A stretch of DNA of 64,000 nt from Botryosphaeria dothidea. Its lineage: Eukaryota > Ascomycota > Dothideomycetes > Botryosphaeriales > Botryosphaeriaceae. How positions within the stretch are numbered: position 1 is the stretch's first letter; each line of letters opens with the position of its first letter. Location: positions 1,054,001 to 1,118,000 of the forward strand of contig WWBZ02000001.1 in NCBI GenBank assembly GCA_011503125.2, given 5' to 3'. The notes below the pieces were generated by a model. The model did not search any database, was not told the DNA's origin, and was given only the letters and a program-made list of their open reading frames with translations. Shown piece by piece: positions 55,171 through 64,000 of the stretch. The position numbers were made by a program, and so were the translations under genes.

Positions 55171-57918
55171 TTAGAAACCCGCCGCAAGCATCAACCCGTA
55201 ACCGACCGTAACGACAACCACAAAAGCCAGTATCGACGCCGGCACGCCTCTCGTGATGAAGTGCTTGACCTGCAAGTAGCGCTGGCCCGTCTCCGCCTCC
55301 ATCATAATGGCGGCTGTAATAAACACGCGTTAGTAAAATGCTAATCTCGCTGAACAAAAAGGGTGAACCCAATGACTCAAACTTACTCATATTCGGGAAC
55401 CCACTCGTCGGCAGCCCCATAGCCGCCGAGCACATCAACACGCTGCCCATAACCAGTAGATTCGGATGCGGCTCCGCCATACCCTGGCCGACCTCCTTGA
55501 CGAGCGGCAACACAATCAGCGCAGCAACGGTATGACTGATGAACGTCGCAACAACCAGGATCAAGCTGCAGAACACAACCAGCACACCATACAGACTCAT
55601 CCCCTCGACCTTCTGGGTGATGCCGTTGGCGATGGTGTGGAGCAGGCCGGAGCTGTTGACGGCTTTGCCGAGCGCGAGACCGCCGGCGGCGAGGATGATG
55701 ATGGTCCAGAGGAAGTTGTTGAAGTCCTCCTTGGTGAGGATGCCGGTGCCGAAGAAGAGCACGATGGGGACGATGGCGACGACGCCCATGTCGCCGAAGA
55801 TGGGCTCGAGTTGGTGGGTGACGCACCAGAGGACGATGGTGAGGATGGTGACGACGCTGATGAACCACTGGATGCCGGTGAACCGGTCGCGCATGCGGCG
55901 GATCGGCACGATGGTCGTGCCCTTGCCGGGCTGGAAGGTGAGCAGCAGGAGGACCCAGATGACCAGGATGCTGATGATGCAGACCGGGAGGGAGATGAAG
56001 AACCACACACCCCACCCAGGTTGAGGTGACATATTTTGCAAAGCGATCAGGTTCTGTGGGGATGCGATAGGAGATGCCGCACCGCCGATGTTAGAGGCGA
56101 GTGCAATGCCGAGAAGTAGGGCTTTCGACATGTTGGAGTCTGCGGGAAGATTACGCAGAATCGGCTGAATGATCGAAAAGCACAGCACAGGAGCCGCCAC
56201 GTTGCTAATCCACATACTCGCGAACATGGCCACGAACATGCTGGTGAGCAACACGGTCCTGGGTCTTGTGCCTGCCTTGCTCAAGACGAGAGTCGCCATG
56301 ATCTTGGCGATGTTGTACTTCGACAGTGCCGCAGCAATCGTGAATCCACCGAGAAGAAGCATAATGACGGGCGTCCACATGGCAGAGAAGATGTAGCTCG
56401 CCGCAGCTTTCGATTCCAGGCGATCGTAGGGCTTCGACTCTGCGCGGACAACACGCAGGACGACCACAAGGAAGGGCACCAGTAAGGATGTGACAAAAAG
56501 GGGAATGGCCTAGAAATGGTCAGTACATGGAACGTGATCGCAGAGTTTCGTCTATTGCTCACCTCAGTAGCCCACAACAAGCTGACAAAAATAACCAGGG
56601 CCAAGCAGTTTTGCTGCTCCGGCTCCTTCATGATTGGAACCAAAAGAAGCACTGCAAAGACAGCAAGAATGGCAACTATCGTGTAGAACGTTGAGCTGAG
56701 CAGCCATCTTGGGCACGTGTAGCGTCCCACCGGGGTGCTGATTTCCTTCATCCCAATCTCGGCATCGTCACCTTGCAGCCTGGATTTCGGATCCGTGTCG
56801 CGGCCAAGGATTGTCTGCCTTATGCCCAGATTTGCAGCCTGGGCTTTCCGCTCGATGCCAATCATTTCTCGCCACACGGTGTTGCGTTCCCACACCACAT
56901 GTTCGCGGAGGTGCAGGCGCAATTCCCGTTTCGCGGTTGCGACGTCGCCTTGAGTGCAGAGGTTCGCGTAGGTGTTTTCGATCTTCGAAAGGTTGTCCGC
57001 AAGGTTGTCCATGGTGGACTGCTGGAAGGGATACGCAGGCTCCACATTCTGCTCGGTGTACGTGTTCTTCAGGCTCCGGTCCATGATCTTATCGTACTTC
57101 TTCAGCACCTTTCTGAATCCCGTCTTGTTCAGCTGGATGTACGAGCGCAGCTCGCAAATGTTGACGTAAAGGCTGATCGTCCGTTTCTTGAGGGAGATGA
57201 CGGAGTCGTACAGCACCGTGAACGACATATCATTCTCGTCATCGAACGCCAGGCTCCGCCGTCTCCGTCCCGCACCTCCATTCGTGGACATCATTCCTGA
57301 CCCGGACATGGGGTCCTCTCCACGAGAATTCCTCCTGTTTCTCGACGATGTCTTCCGGAGAGCAGACCGTTCATCCGCGTCCTCATCGCTTTCATCTTCC
57401 TCTGCTAGGGAAGGGCGGCTGACGGTGCTTCGCCGCCGCTTGCCCAGACCGAAACCGCCAAAAATACTGCCTTTGCGTCCATTACTCCGATTCGTTTGGC
57501 GCGAGGGCGGTGGGATGTCTTCGTGATCCTCTCCATCCAGGCCCTCGTTTTCCTCCAGGTATTCCTCAGCCTCCTTGAGCAAGGACTCCAGCTCCGTGTA
57601 GACTTCCTGCTCTTTCGACCTGTAGAAATTGCATATCTTCTCCAGCTCGTGGTCTAGCGCGCTCGAAAAGGTCTTATCGGGATCGTCGACGGTGCCGGCG
57701 AGGAGCGGTGATGATTCGGCATCTTGGGTTTCTGGCCCGGTGCGCTGGTGGATCTGCTTCTCGAGCTGATATATCCTGTGCGGCGATAGCTGTCAGCCAA
57801 TCACGTATCATATTCTCTGGCGACGAGCTACGCACAGCTTTTTCAGGTTGCTGTAGTTGATATACTGGCTGCTCCAGTCCGGGACGGCATTGAACTGGAT
57901 GCTGTGAGAGAACTTCAT
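55171..57918 (-). CDS. Low-affinity phosphate transporter, SPX plus anion symporter domain (Pho87/Pho90 type)
   Basis: 853 aa from exons 57918-57836, 57775-56563, 56509-55387 and 55313-55171. The N-terminal SPX domain begins MKFSHSIQFNAVPDWSSQYI and NYSNLKKLIYQLEKQ, with the helix LNKTGFRKVLKKYDK further on that binds inositol pyrophosphates. A phosphosite-rich linker follows (RRRSTVSRPSLAEEDESDED). The membrane part (residue about 400 on) matches the Na/sulfate or DASS-type permease fold: ATEAIPLFVTSLLVP, FASMWISNVAAPV, GGAASPIASPQNLIAL, ILAAGGLALGKAVNSSGLL, FISHTVAALIVLPL and GLPTSGFPNM. In yeast such proteins take up phosphate at the plasma membrane, with SPX-dependent turnover. The last exon encodes the final helix VPASILAFVVVVTVGYGLM. 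Confidence 0.92.
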
Positions 57919-60352
57919 GTCGGCCTCGTCGAGCAGAAGCTCGAGCTTCCACAGGCGATGCCGTCTGCGAGTATCTGCGTAGAGCTTGCGAGCAGCTGCT
58001 GCGGCGGGAGGATGGCGCGGAGGGGTCGCTGACGACGAGGGTGCTGCGAGGTCCTGAAGCTCAAAAGCGTCGTCGCCGTCGTGCGAAAGGAGAGGAGGAG
58101 GAAGACGCGGGGTTGCGCTTTTGTCCAGGGTCGCGGTGGACTTCGGTCAGTCGGTGGGCAGGTGATTTGTACTCCAGCTGGCTTGCAGCGGCCAGGCACC
58201 ACTACAAGTAGTTGGGTGGGGCGCGTCGGACGGAATTAGTAGGGGAGAGGAAGCGGCTAGTGCAGCGGGATGAGGCGTCATGCGTGGGAGCGGGAGAGGG
58301 TGAATGAAGCCGGCTTCTGAGGCGTGCACCCGGGGGGTCTGTTGCCATCGAGCGTGCGTAAAGGCCGGATAGCAATTGGGCCAACGCCGAGCCTGCCCAG
58401 CCCGGGGGGTCCCCAGAGCTAGAGCCTGGCCCGCCACAGACGCTCAGCTGTCCGCAGCCAGACAGACAGCGCATCACCAATGTGTTGCTTTTTTTCTGCG
58501 CTCTGCGCTCCGAGACCCTGCGCAACGCTCCCTGGCTTCATGCACCTCCTGGGGCTTTCTCTGCTGCCGACGCGGCGGGATAGGAGCGTGTAGCGAGCTG
58601 TCGACGTCATGCCAGCCGCATTCCATCAACTTTAGCCGCGCGGATGCTCGGGAGCCGCATCGCCCTGCTCATCCTGCCATCTCAGCGCGCTGCTGCTTGT
58701 GTTTCGACTGCGCTCGCCGTCAGAGAAGGGTGTCAAGAGGCTGCTTGGGGGGAGCAACATGTTTGCTCGTCAGAGACACTGCTGTCTTGGGTAAAGCGCC
58801 GGGTAGCCGTGCCTTGCCTGCTCCTCCCTGCTGCGAGACATGCTGCGAGACATCGAAGATGCCAATATTGACGCCGAGATGGGGAGAACTGCTCTTGAAC
58901 GATGAGATACCTGCACAGACGAATGAGAGAACCGCATTCGACAACGTGCTCGAGGACTACAGCCCTCTATAAAGCTTGCGGCCCACAGTAGTCTGTCCAT
59001 GTGCCCATCCCGCCGCATGACCCACCGCGAGCTAGCTCCCTGTCAGCATTTGAACACGCTCCATCAGCCACAACCACAATGCATCCAATAGAGATGAGGG
59101 GAAGTTCTAGATTTGCTATTTACTCCAACCCTCAACTGCCTCCAACTGGCCACCTCCGTCTTCGTTGCCATGTAAGAAACCATTTAGCTACCACCGTCCG
59201 TCATTCTCGACAAGGAATCGAGCTGCTGCCAGCCATCGCAGCCAACTCGAGAACCACCAAAAGACAAACCATCAGAGCTAGAAAAATCCCGGAATAAATC
59301 AACAAGAACCGGAGCGGCGCAAAAGGCGCTAAAAACCAAATCGCTAACACCTTGCATCAGACGCAAACGGCAGCGCATCTCACTCGTCTTCAACTGCAAC
59401 TTGCCTCAAGTTTTGAGGATGGGCAAGGAGGTAAGACATGACGCTCGTTACCAGTCAGCAGCTGTCGGGGCCTCCGGATCTTGCATCAACCACACAAGTG
59501 CCATCGGAAAGATCCAGCTCCACCCCGCATAGTGCGCCACCAACAGTCCAGGGTCCGAAGATGCAAGCGCAAGAAGGGCGGCGCGCGGCGCGGGAGGCCC
59601 AAAAAACGACAGGCGAGTGAGCGATCATACCCAAGGTGTCCGGCTCGTGCACAGCATCGGCACACCACCTCCGTCGCGGCCTACCAACAGCACCAGCTCG
59701 AGATCCTCTCTCCTACAAGCAACCTCGCGGCCAAAGGGGCAAGCCAACGCTAAGGCGGGGAGATTACGAGAAGATCAGATCTGAGTTGGCGGGGAGGCGG
59801 GGACGGAGACGGCGGAGCTGGAGAGGAACAGGAGGGCAAGGGCGAAAGTACCAGGACCAACTGCTTTCAACACTGCACCACTAGCCTCCGAAAGGAGGGG
59901 GGTGAGGGAAAGTGGAGAAAACTCAACAAACGCCCCCAGAATGCATGCAAGCGCAACACAAGTACGCAAACCAATTAAATCCCTCCCTTCTTTCCCCGAA
60001 AAAAAGACCAGAAGCGGGTGAGAGAGGCACATTCCCGGGAGATCCAACGTGGAGGTAGGAAAACGTTTCGTATTGACGTGTGGGAATGATCCAGTTCCCG
60101 CTGTGACCAAGTCATGTGAAAGAAGATAGATAAAGAATAAACACCAGTTTCCAGTGGCGAGATCCAAAGACCTACAAACCAATGGTTTCGCGCGGCAACT
60201 TGGCGCGCAGAAAAGACCTCAGGGACCAAGTTTCGTAACCTGAGCAATTACGAACTCTGTCGCAATAAGAGCAGCAGTTGCGCACTTCTCAACAGACGGC
60301 AATCCGTCACGCCGAAGCGGAGGAAAGGTCAGGTAAGAATCACGCTTGCTGC
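57919..60352. other. Intergenic, no supported gene
   Basis: 2.4 kb between the phosphate transporter start (-) and the PRM1 3' end (-). GC-rich before 59 kb, then A/C-rich. Open frames up to 198 codons lack motifs. It holds the transporter promoter and the PRM1 3' UTR. Confidence 0.5.
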
Positions 60353-62659
60353 TCAAGAGAATGGATTCCAACTTTTGCCGCTGCTGGACTTCTCGTTGGT
60401 TGGGGTTGTCTCGTCGATACTGCCGACTTTGCTCGTGCGCTCCTGTGCGGGCCGCGACACGGCAAGTCCAACAGGGTGGGATGCACCCACATCACCGACC
60501 TTCTCGTTATCCAGCGGCACGTCGGAGAAATTTTCCCGTGGTTGCTGTTGCTGGTTGAAGTTGGGGAAAGGTCGTGGGACGATGGTGTAGGGCGCGGCCT
60601 TGTTGACGTACTCATACGGGGGTGCGGCATCACTCGGGCGAGGCGGCGAGACGACACCCACAGGTGCATCATGACCGCGATAGCGATCGGTCTCGGGGTC
60701 AGCTACGTACTGCTGACCGCCTTCGGCGCGCGTTTTACCGCTGCCGGAGAAGACCATGATCGCCCGAACGATGCCGATGATGAGAACGATGACCCAGATC
60801 AGGACAATACAGGTGGAGATAATTGCTTCGATGCGGATTCCCTCCTTGAGCTTGTTGACCAGTTTGATGATGGCACCCGAAACCTTGTCAGCCGCCTCGC
60901 TGCCGGGAGACGCGAGGAACAAGTCGTCAGAAGTGTCATCCGACATTGCGGCCGCTGCGCCAAGGGAAAAGGTGTTGTTGGGCAGCGTCGGGACGCTGAC
61001 ATGCGCATGGTCGTGGACCCACGTGAGCCCTTTCTGAATGCCTTCGATCTTCATGAGAACGAGGCAGTTCAGAACATCCTTGATGGGGTCATAAAGGACG
61101 GTGCCACCAAAAGTGGCGTTGAGGGCATCGCTCATCTCATCCACAAACACGTTTAGCGTATCGTTGACGGCCTTGGTGCTGGTATTGACCCAGCTGAACA
61201 AGTCATCGTTGAGATCCGTGTTGAGGGTTCCGATGGCGTCGTTGGTCCCGTTGGCCCACGATTCCGAGGCATTGTTCAACGCAAAGACGACTTTGTCGGC
61301 AAAGTCGCCAACCTGCTGGGTCAGCTCTGGGACTTCCTTCTCAATTGTCTTGAGAAGGATGTATTGACAGAGGCAGGCAAAGAGGCCAGCAAGTCCCAGG
61401 CAAAGGACCAAGAGAGCCGGCGTGGACGTAGCATAAGCCCACGCCCAGCGCACGGCGGTCTGGCGACGGGTTGAGCCGAAGCGGTTGGCAAGCCAAATGC
61501 CGATGGATGACGAATGAGGCCTGGAAGCGATGTAGACGACGTCGAGAGGGTCGTATGCAGTCTGGCTAATAAGTTGAGCACGTCTCTGCATTATTTGCCA
61601 GCGCTTGATTTCTCTCCAGGCCACCGGCACGCAAACGAGAACGGCAAGGATAACGATGACGGCAATGAAAGCTCGCTTGGCAACAATTTCTGTCTTGACG
61701 AGACCGTCAAAGAAGTCGTTGATGCCGTCGTTGTCGGAGCAGAAAGTGAGCTTTTCCTTGGCCGGAACCGGGAACATAGAGTTGTTGAACGTGTAATTTC
61801 CGGTTTTCTCGTTGATCAGCTGCTTGACCATCTCAAAAGGGAAGCGAATGGCACTGTTGGTGAGGTTCTGAACCTGATCGAAAGTCGGAATCGAGTTGTT
61901 GAGCTTCTCCAGACCCTGGTCGTAGCCGGCAGGAATCTGAAGGTTCTTAAGTTCATCAATTTCCGAAGTCAGGTTGAGCTTGTCCATGCCATCGCCGCCG
62001 AAAATTTGAGGGATGCTGTTGATGCCATCGATAAGTTTGTTAACTTCATCTTGAAAGGAATCGGCCACGTTGGCGATATTATCTCCGACGGAGTCCAGGG
62101 TTTTGTTAAGGCCATCGCCGATGAACTCGGCAGCTTCGATGACAGTATGGAGACTGCCACGAACTGCCAGGGTGATGAGGCAGACATAAGTGGAAGTGAG
62201 CAGGTTGATGTAGAAGACAACAAGCTCTTCCACACCGGTGACGATGAGGTCGAGCATGGACATCAAGCCACTGACAGTCTTCTCAATACCCGAAGCGGTG
62301 ATCTCGTTGACTCCCTTTGACATGTAGTGGGGCATGGAAGCCATGGCACTGCCGACGGACTCGACGCTGGAGCATGCTGAAAGAGCTTCGGTACGTGCAG
62401 AGCCGAGGTTGTCGTTGAGGTTGGCAGTGGCAATGAGTACGCGGACGAGAACGAGGAGCAGGAGGATAGTCCAGCGGTTAAACCAGACCTGCGAGAGTCT
62501 AGCTCGAAGGCCGAGGTATGGTGTGAGGTATGGTGCTTGGTTTGTGACAGGTCGCGGTGCGTCCTGGGGAGCGTAGTAGTCCCGCATCTCATGATCGCCA
62601 GCGGAGTGAGATGGAGGCACGTCCGGAAAGGCGAAGCGTTGGTTCGCTGCGGAAGACAT
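60353..62659 (-). CDS. PRM1: Plasma membrane fusion protein Prm1
   Basis: Single exon, 768 aa. Prm1 acts in plasma-membrane merger during mating and cell fusion. Membrane segments: WTILLLLVLVRVLIATANL near residue 60, LLTSTYVCLITLAV near 155, AFIAVIVILAVLVCVPVAW near 335, PALLVLCLGLAGLFACLCQY near 415, and CIVLIWVIVLIIGIVRAI near 645. Extracellular loops are rich in Asn and Ser glycosylation sequons and amphipathic helices (VNKLIDGINSIPQIFGG; LTQQVGDFADKVVFAL). Length and segment order match fungal Prm1. The C-terminal tail is cytosolic, with Pro-rich and basic patches. No introns are needed. The first ATG has G at +4 of a Met-Ser-Ser start. Confidence 0.93.
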   Translation of the reverse strand: MSSAANQRFAFPDVPPSHSAGDHEMRDYYAPQDAPRPVTNQAPYLTPYLGLRARLSQVWFNRWTILLLLVLVRVLIATANLNDNLGSARTEALSACSSVESVGSAMASMPHYMSKGVNEITASGIEKTVSGLMSMLDLIVTGVEELVVFYINLLTSTYVCLITLAVRGSLHTVIEAAEFIGDGLNKTLDSVGDNIANVADSFQDEVNKLIDGINSIPQIFGGDGMDKLNLTSEIDELKNLQIPAGYDQGLEKLNNSIPTFDQVQNLTNSAIRFPFEMVKQLINEKTGNYTFNNSMFPVPAKEKLTFCSDNDGINDFFDGLVKTEIVAKRAFIAVIVILAVLVCVPVAWREIKRWQIMQRRAQLISQTAYDPLDVVYIASRPHSSSIGIWLANRFGSTRRQTAVRWAWAYATSTPALLVLCLGLAGLFACLCQYILLKTIEKEVPELTQQVGDFADKVVFALNNASESWANGTNDAIGTLNTDLNDDLFSWVNTSTKAVNDTLNVFVDEMSDALNATFGGTVLYDPIKDVLNCLVLMKIEGIQKGLTWVHDHAHVSVPTLPNNTFSLGAAAAMSDDTSDDLFLASPGSEAADKVSGAIIKLVNKLKEGIRIEAIISTCIVLIWVIVLIIGIVRAIMVFSGSGKTRAEGGQQYVADPETDRYRGHDAPVGVVSPPRPSDAAPPYEYVNKAAPYTIVPRPFPNFNQQQQPRENFSDVPLDNEKVGDVGASHPVGLAVSRPAQERTSKVGSIDETTPTNEKSSSGKSWNPFS

Positions 62660-64000
62660 GATGACCGAAAGGTCTGGAAAGACTCGCCTGGAGTTTGAGT
62701 ATTAGGAGAGTGTTGATGCCAGCCAGCGGCAACTGATGCAGTCGATGCAGTCGTGAGTCGTAAAAGCAAATGCAAAGGCAAAGGCAAAGAAAGTTGAGAG
62801 TCGTAACACGTCGAGTCGAGGAAAGGAAGAAGGTTGGAAGATGTAGGTAGGACTCGGAGACTTGGTTTGTGAACAATAGGAACAAAGCCGCGAGGATTAC
62901 TCTATTAGAAAGACAATAGAAGAGAGAACAAGCACATGACTCAATGGCAAACAAAGAGCTTCGGCGGGGGGAGGGTGAAGGTGAAGGCAAGTGTGAAAGA
63001 GAGGTACAGGAGGGGCGCAAGCAGACAATAAGAGACAGCCAACAATAGCACTTTGGATCAGACGTACCTGGCCTAGCATGGCCCGAGGAGAGACCTGGCG
63101 GCAGTGGCTTGCTGCCGGTTCGTGAAACAAGCAGATCGCTTGGACGAGGCGTTTCAAAGACATGCGGTCGATCAGGCCTCTATTCTGGGCTCTGAGGCTC
63201 TGTTGGTAGCGCGGCGCAAATAGCCGCCCTCGGAGGTCGACAGGAAGGCGGAGAGCCAACCGTTTCTCGACAGAGCGGTCAGTCTGGAGGAGAGCGTGGA
63301 CAGTGCGCTGCAGCACGATGCCAGCGCGACGGCGCGTCTCGGTCGCCTCACTGGCCGGTCGTGACTTTCGCGCTCCGGCTTGCGACACGGACAGCAAAAC
63401 TCTGAAGGCCGGGCGGCACCGCGACGCTCAGACGGCGCCCAGCTGGGCTGAGGCCGCGGGTCGCGGTGCTGCGCGTCTCCGGAGGCTGCTGCGGGGGAGT
63501 TGAGGTCGCAAGGGGACAGCACCGTAGCGGCAGGACTGTCACGTACGGGTCGCCCATCTCAGCAAAGTAGCGGGTCAGGCGAGTTGTTAAGTAGTATGGC
63601 AGCCGCTCGACGCTGCCACTCATTCGTGGCTGGAGCGGAGCTCTGCAGCGCGCAAACCCTGTTTTTGCGAGAGCCCGCAGACGTCATCGCTGTAGCAGCG
63701 CGGAGACCCGGGCGCACTGTGCTTCGAAATTTGTTTGTCTTCAATCTTCCGCGACGGCTTCTCGAGAGCGTGCCAGCAGCGAGTCTGCCATCGTGAGTCT
63801 GGTCACGCGCAGCCCTGGTGTTGAGCGCCCGAAGGCGTCTCCAGGAATGCATTTTCGCAAATCGCCCGGCATGGCGGCGGCGGCAGCAGCAGAGGGCGGA
63901 TTTGCAGCATCGATTGGCTGTCGCTTGCGCCCGCTCGCCTGGGCCTTAGGCGCCCGTGCGACGTTCCCCACCACTCGCCTTCCTCCGCACCCAAGCCTTG
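62660..64000. other. PRM1 upstream region
   Basis: 1.3 kb to the window edge. Purine-rich tracts near 62760-62830 likely form the PRM1 5' UTR. Short GC-driven frames after 63 kb have no motifs. A gene beyond the edge may have its promoter here. Confidence 0.5.

Noticed and set aside
55466..56029. 187-codon + strand frame over the phosphate transporter
   Set aside because: Asp/Glu-rich antisense shadow of the membrane domain.
60278..61156. 292-codon + strand frame
   Set aside because: Antisense of PRM1; the minus-strand frame has membrane segments and family length.

Overview
This window is nuclear DNA of a filamentous ascomycete (Pezizomycotina; Dothideomycetes is plausible but not proven). 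The evidence is short introns of about 50-85 bases with TGCTAAC-like branch points, and recognisable fungal genes: a Crz1-type calcineurin-responsive factor, HbrB, Prm1, Gon7, Mpp10, Vps39, a SAT4-type rhodopsin-like protein and HET-domain relics. No tRNA, rRNA or CRISPR was seen. Spliced models were built by eye from frame, splice sites and family motifs.

Layout. 0.2-2.5 kb: crzA-like C2H2 regulator. 5.3-14.6 kb: an oxidoreductase block with a GMC oxidoreductase (+), a NorA/AAD-type aldo-keto reductase (+), an epoxide hydrolase (-), a 341-bp MITE-like element and a DAO-family FAD oxidoreductase (+). Two of the four genes carry specific lesions: a lost AG acceptor in the reductase and a one-base frameshift in the DAO gene. 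The GMC gene needs unusual donors, and only the epoxide hydrolase is clean. 16-18 kb: MPP10. 21.3-24.3 kb: Vtc5-like SPX membrane protein. 26.7-30.0 kb: HbrB (TORC2) divergent from GON7 (KEOPS). 30.9-34.7 kb: a hypothetical protein, an MPPED-type metallophosphoesterase and an epimerase without its N-terminal cofactor-binding region. 36-37.8 kb: MFS transporter. 38.5-39.9 kb: protein with an AreA N-terminal-like domain but no GATA finger.

40.5-54.5 kb is an accessory-looking interval bounded by two inactivated, related HET-domain genes facing each other. Between them lie a small six-cysteine secreted protein (effector-like), a 10-exon rhodopsin-like membrane protein, the conserved gene VPS39, and two related copies of an unrecognised family, one broken around a 23-bp minisatellite. 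55.2-57.9 kb: SPX-containing low-affinity phosphate transporter (Pho87/Pho90 type). 60.3-62.7 kb: PRM1.

How the genes relate: most conserved genes are independent housekeeping functions (ribosome biogenesis, tRNA modification, TORC2, vacuolar tethering, cell fusion). Two SPX proteins and a calcium-signalling factor suggest nutrient and stress functions without forming an operon. The 5.3-14.6 kb block is the only set whose chemistry could form a pathway, and it appears to be decaying.
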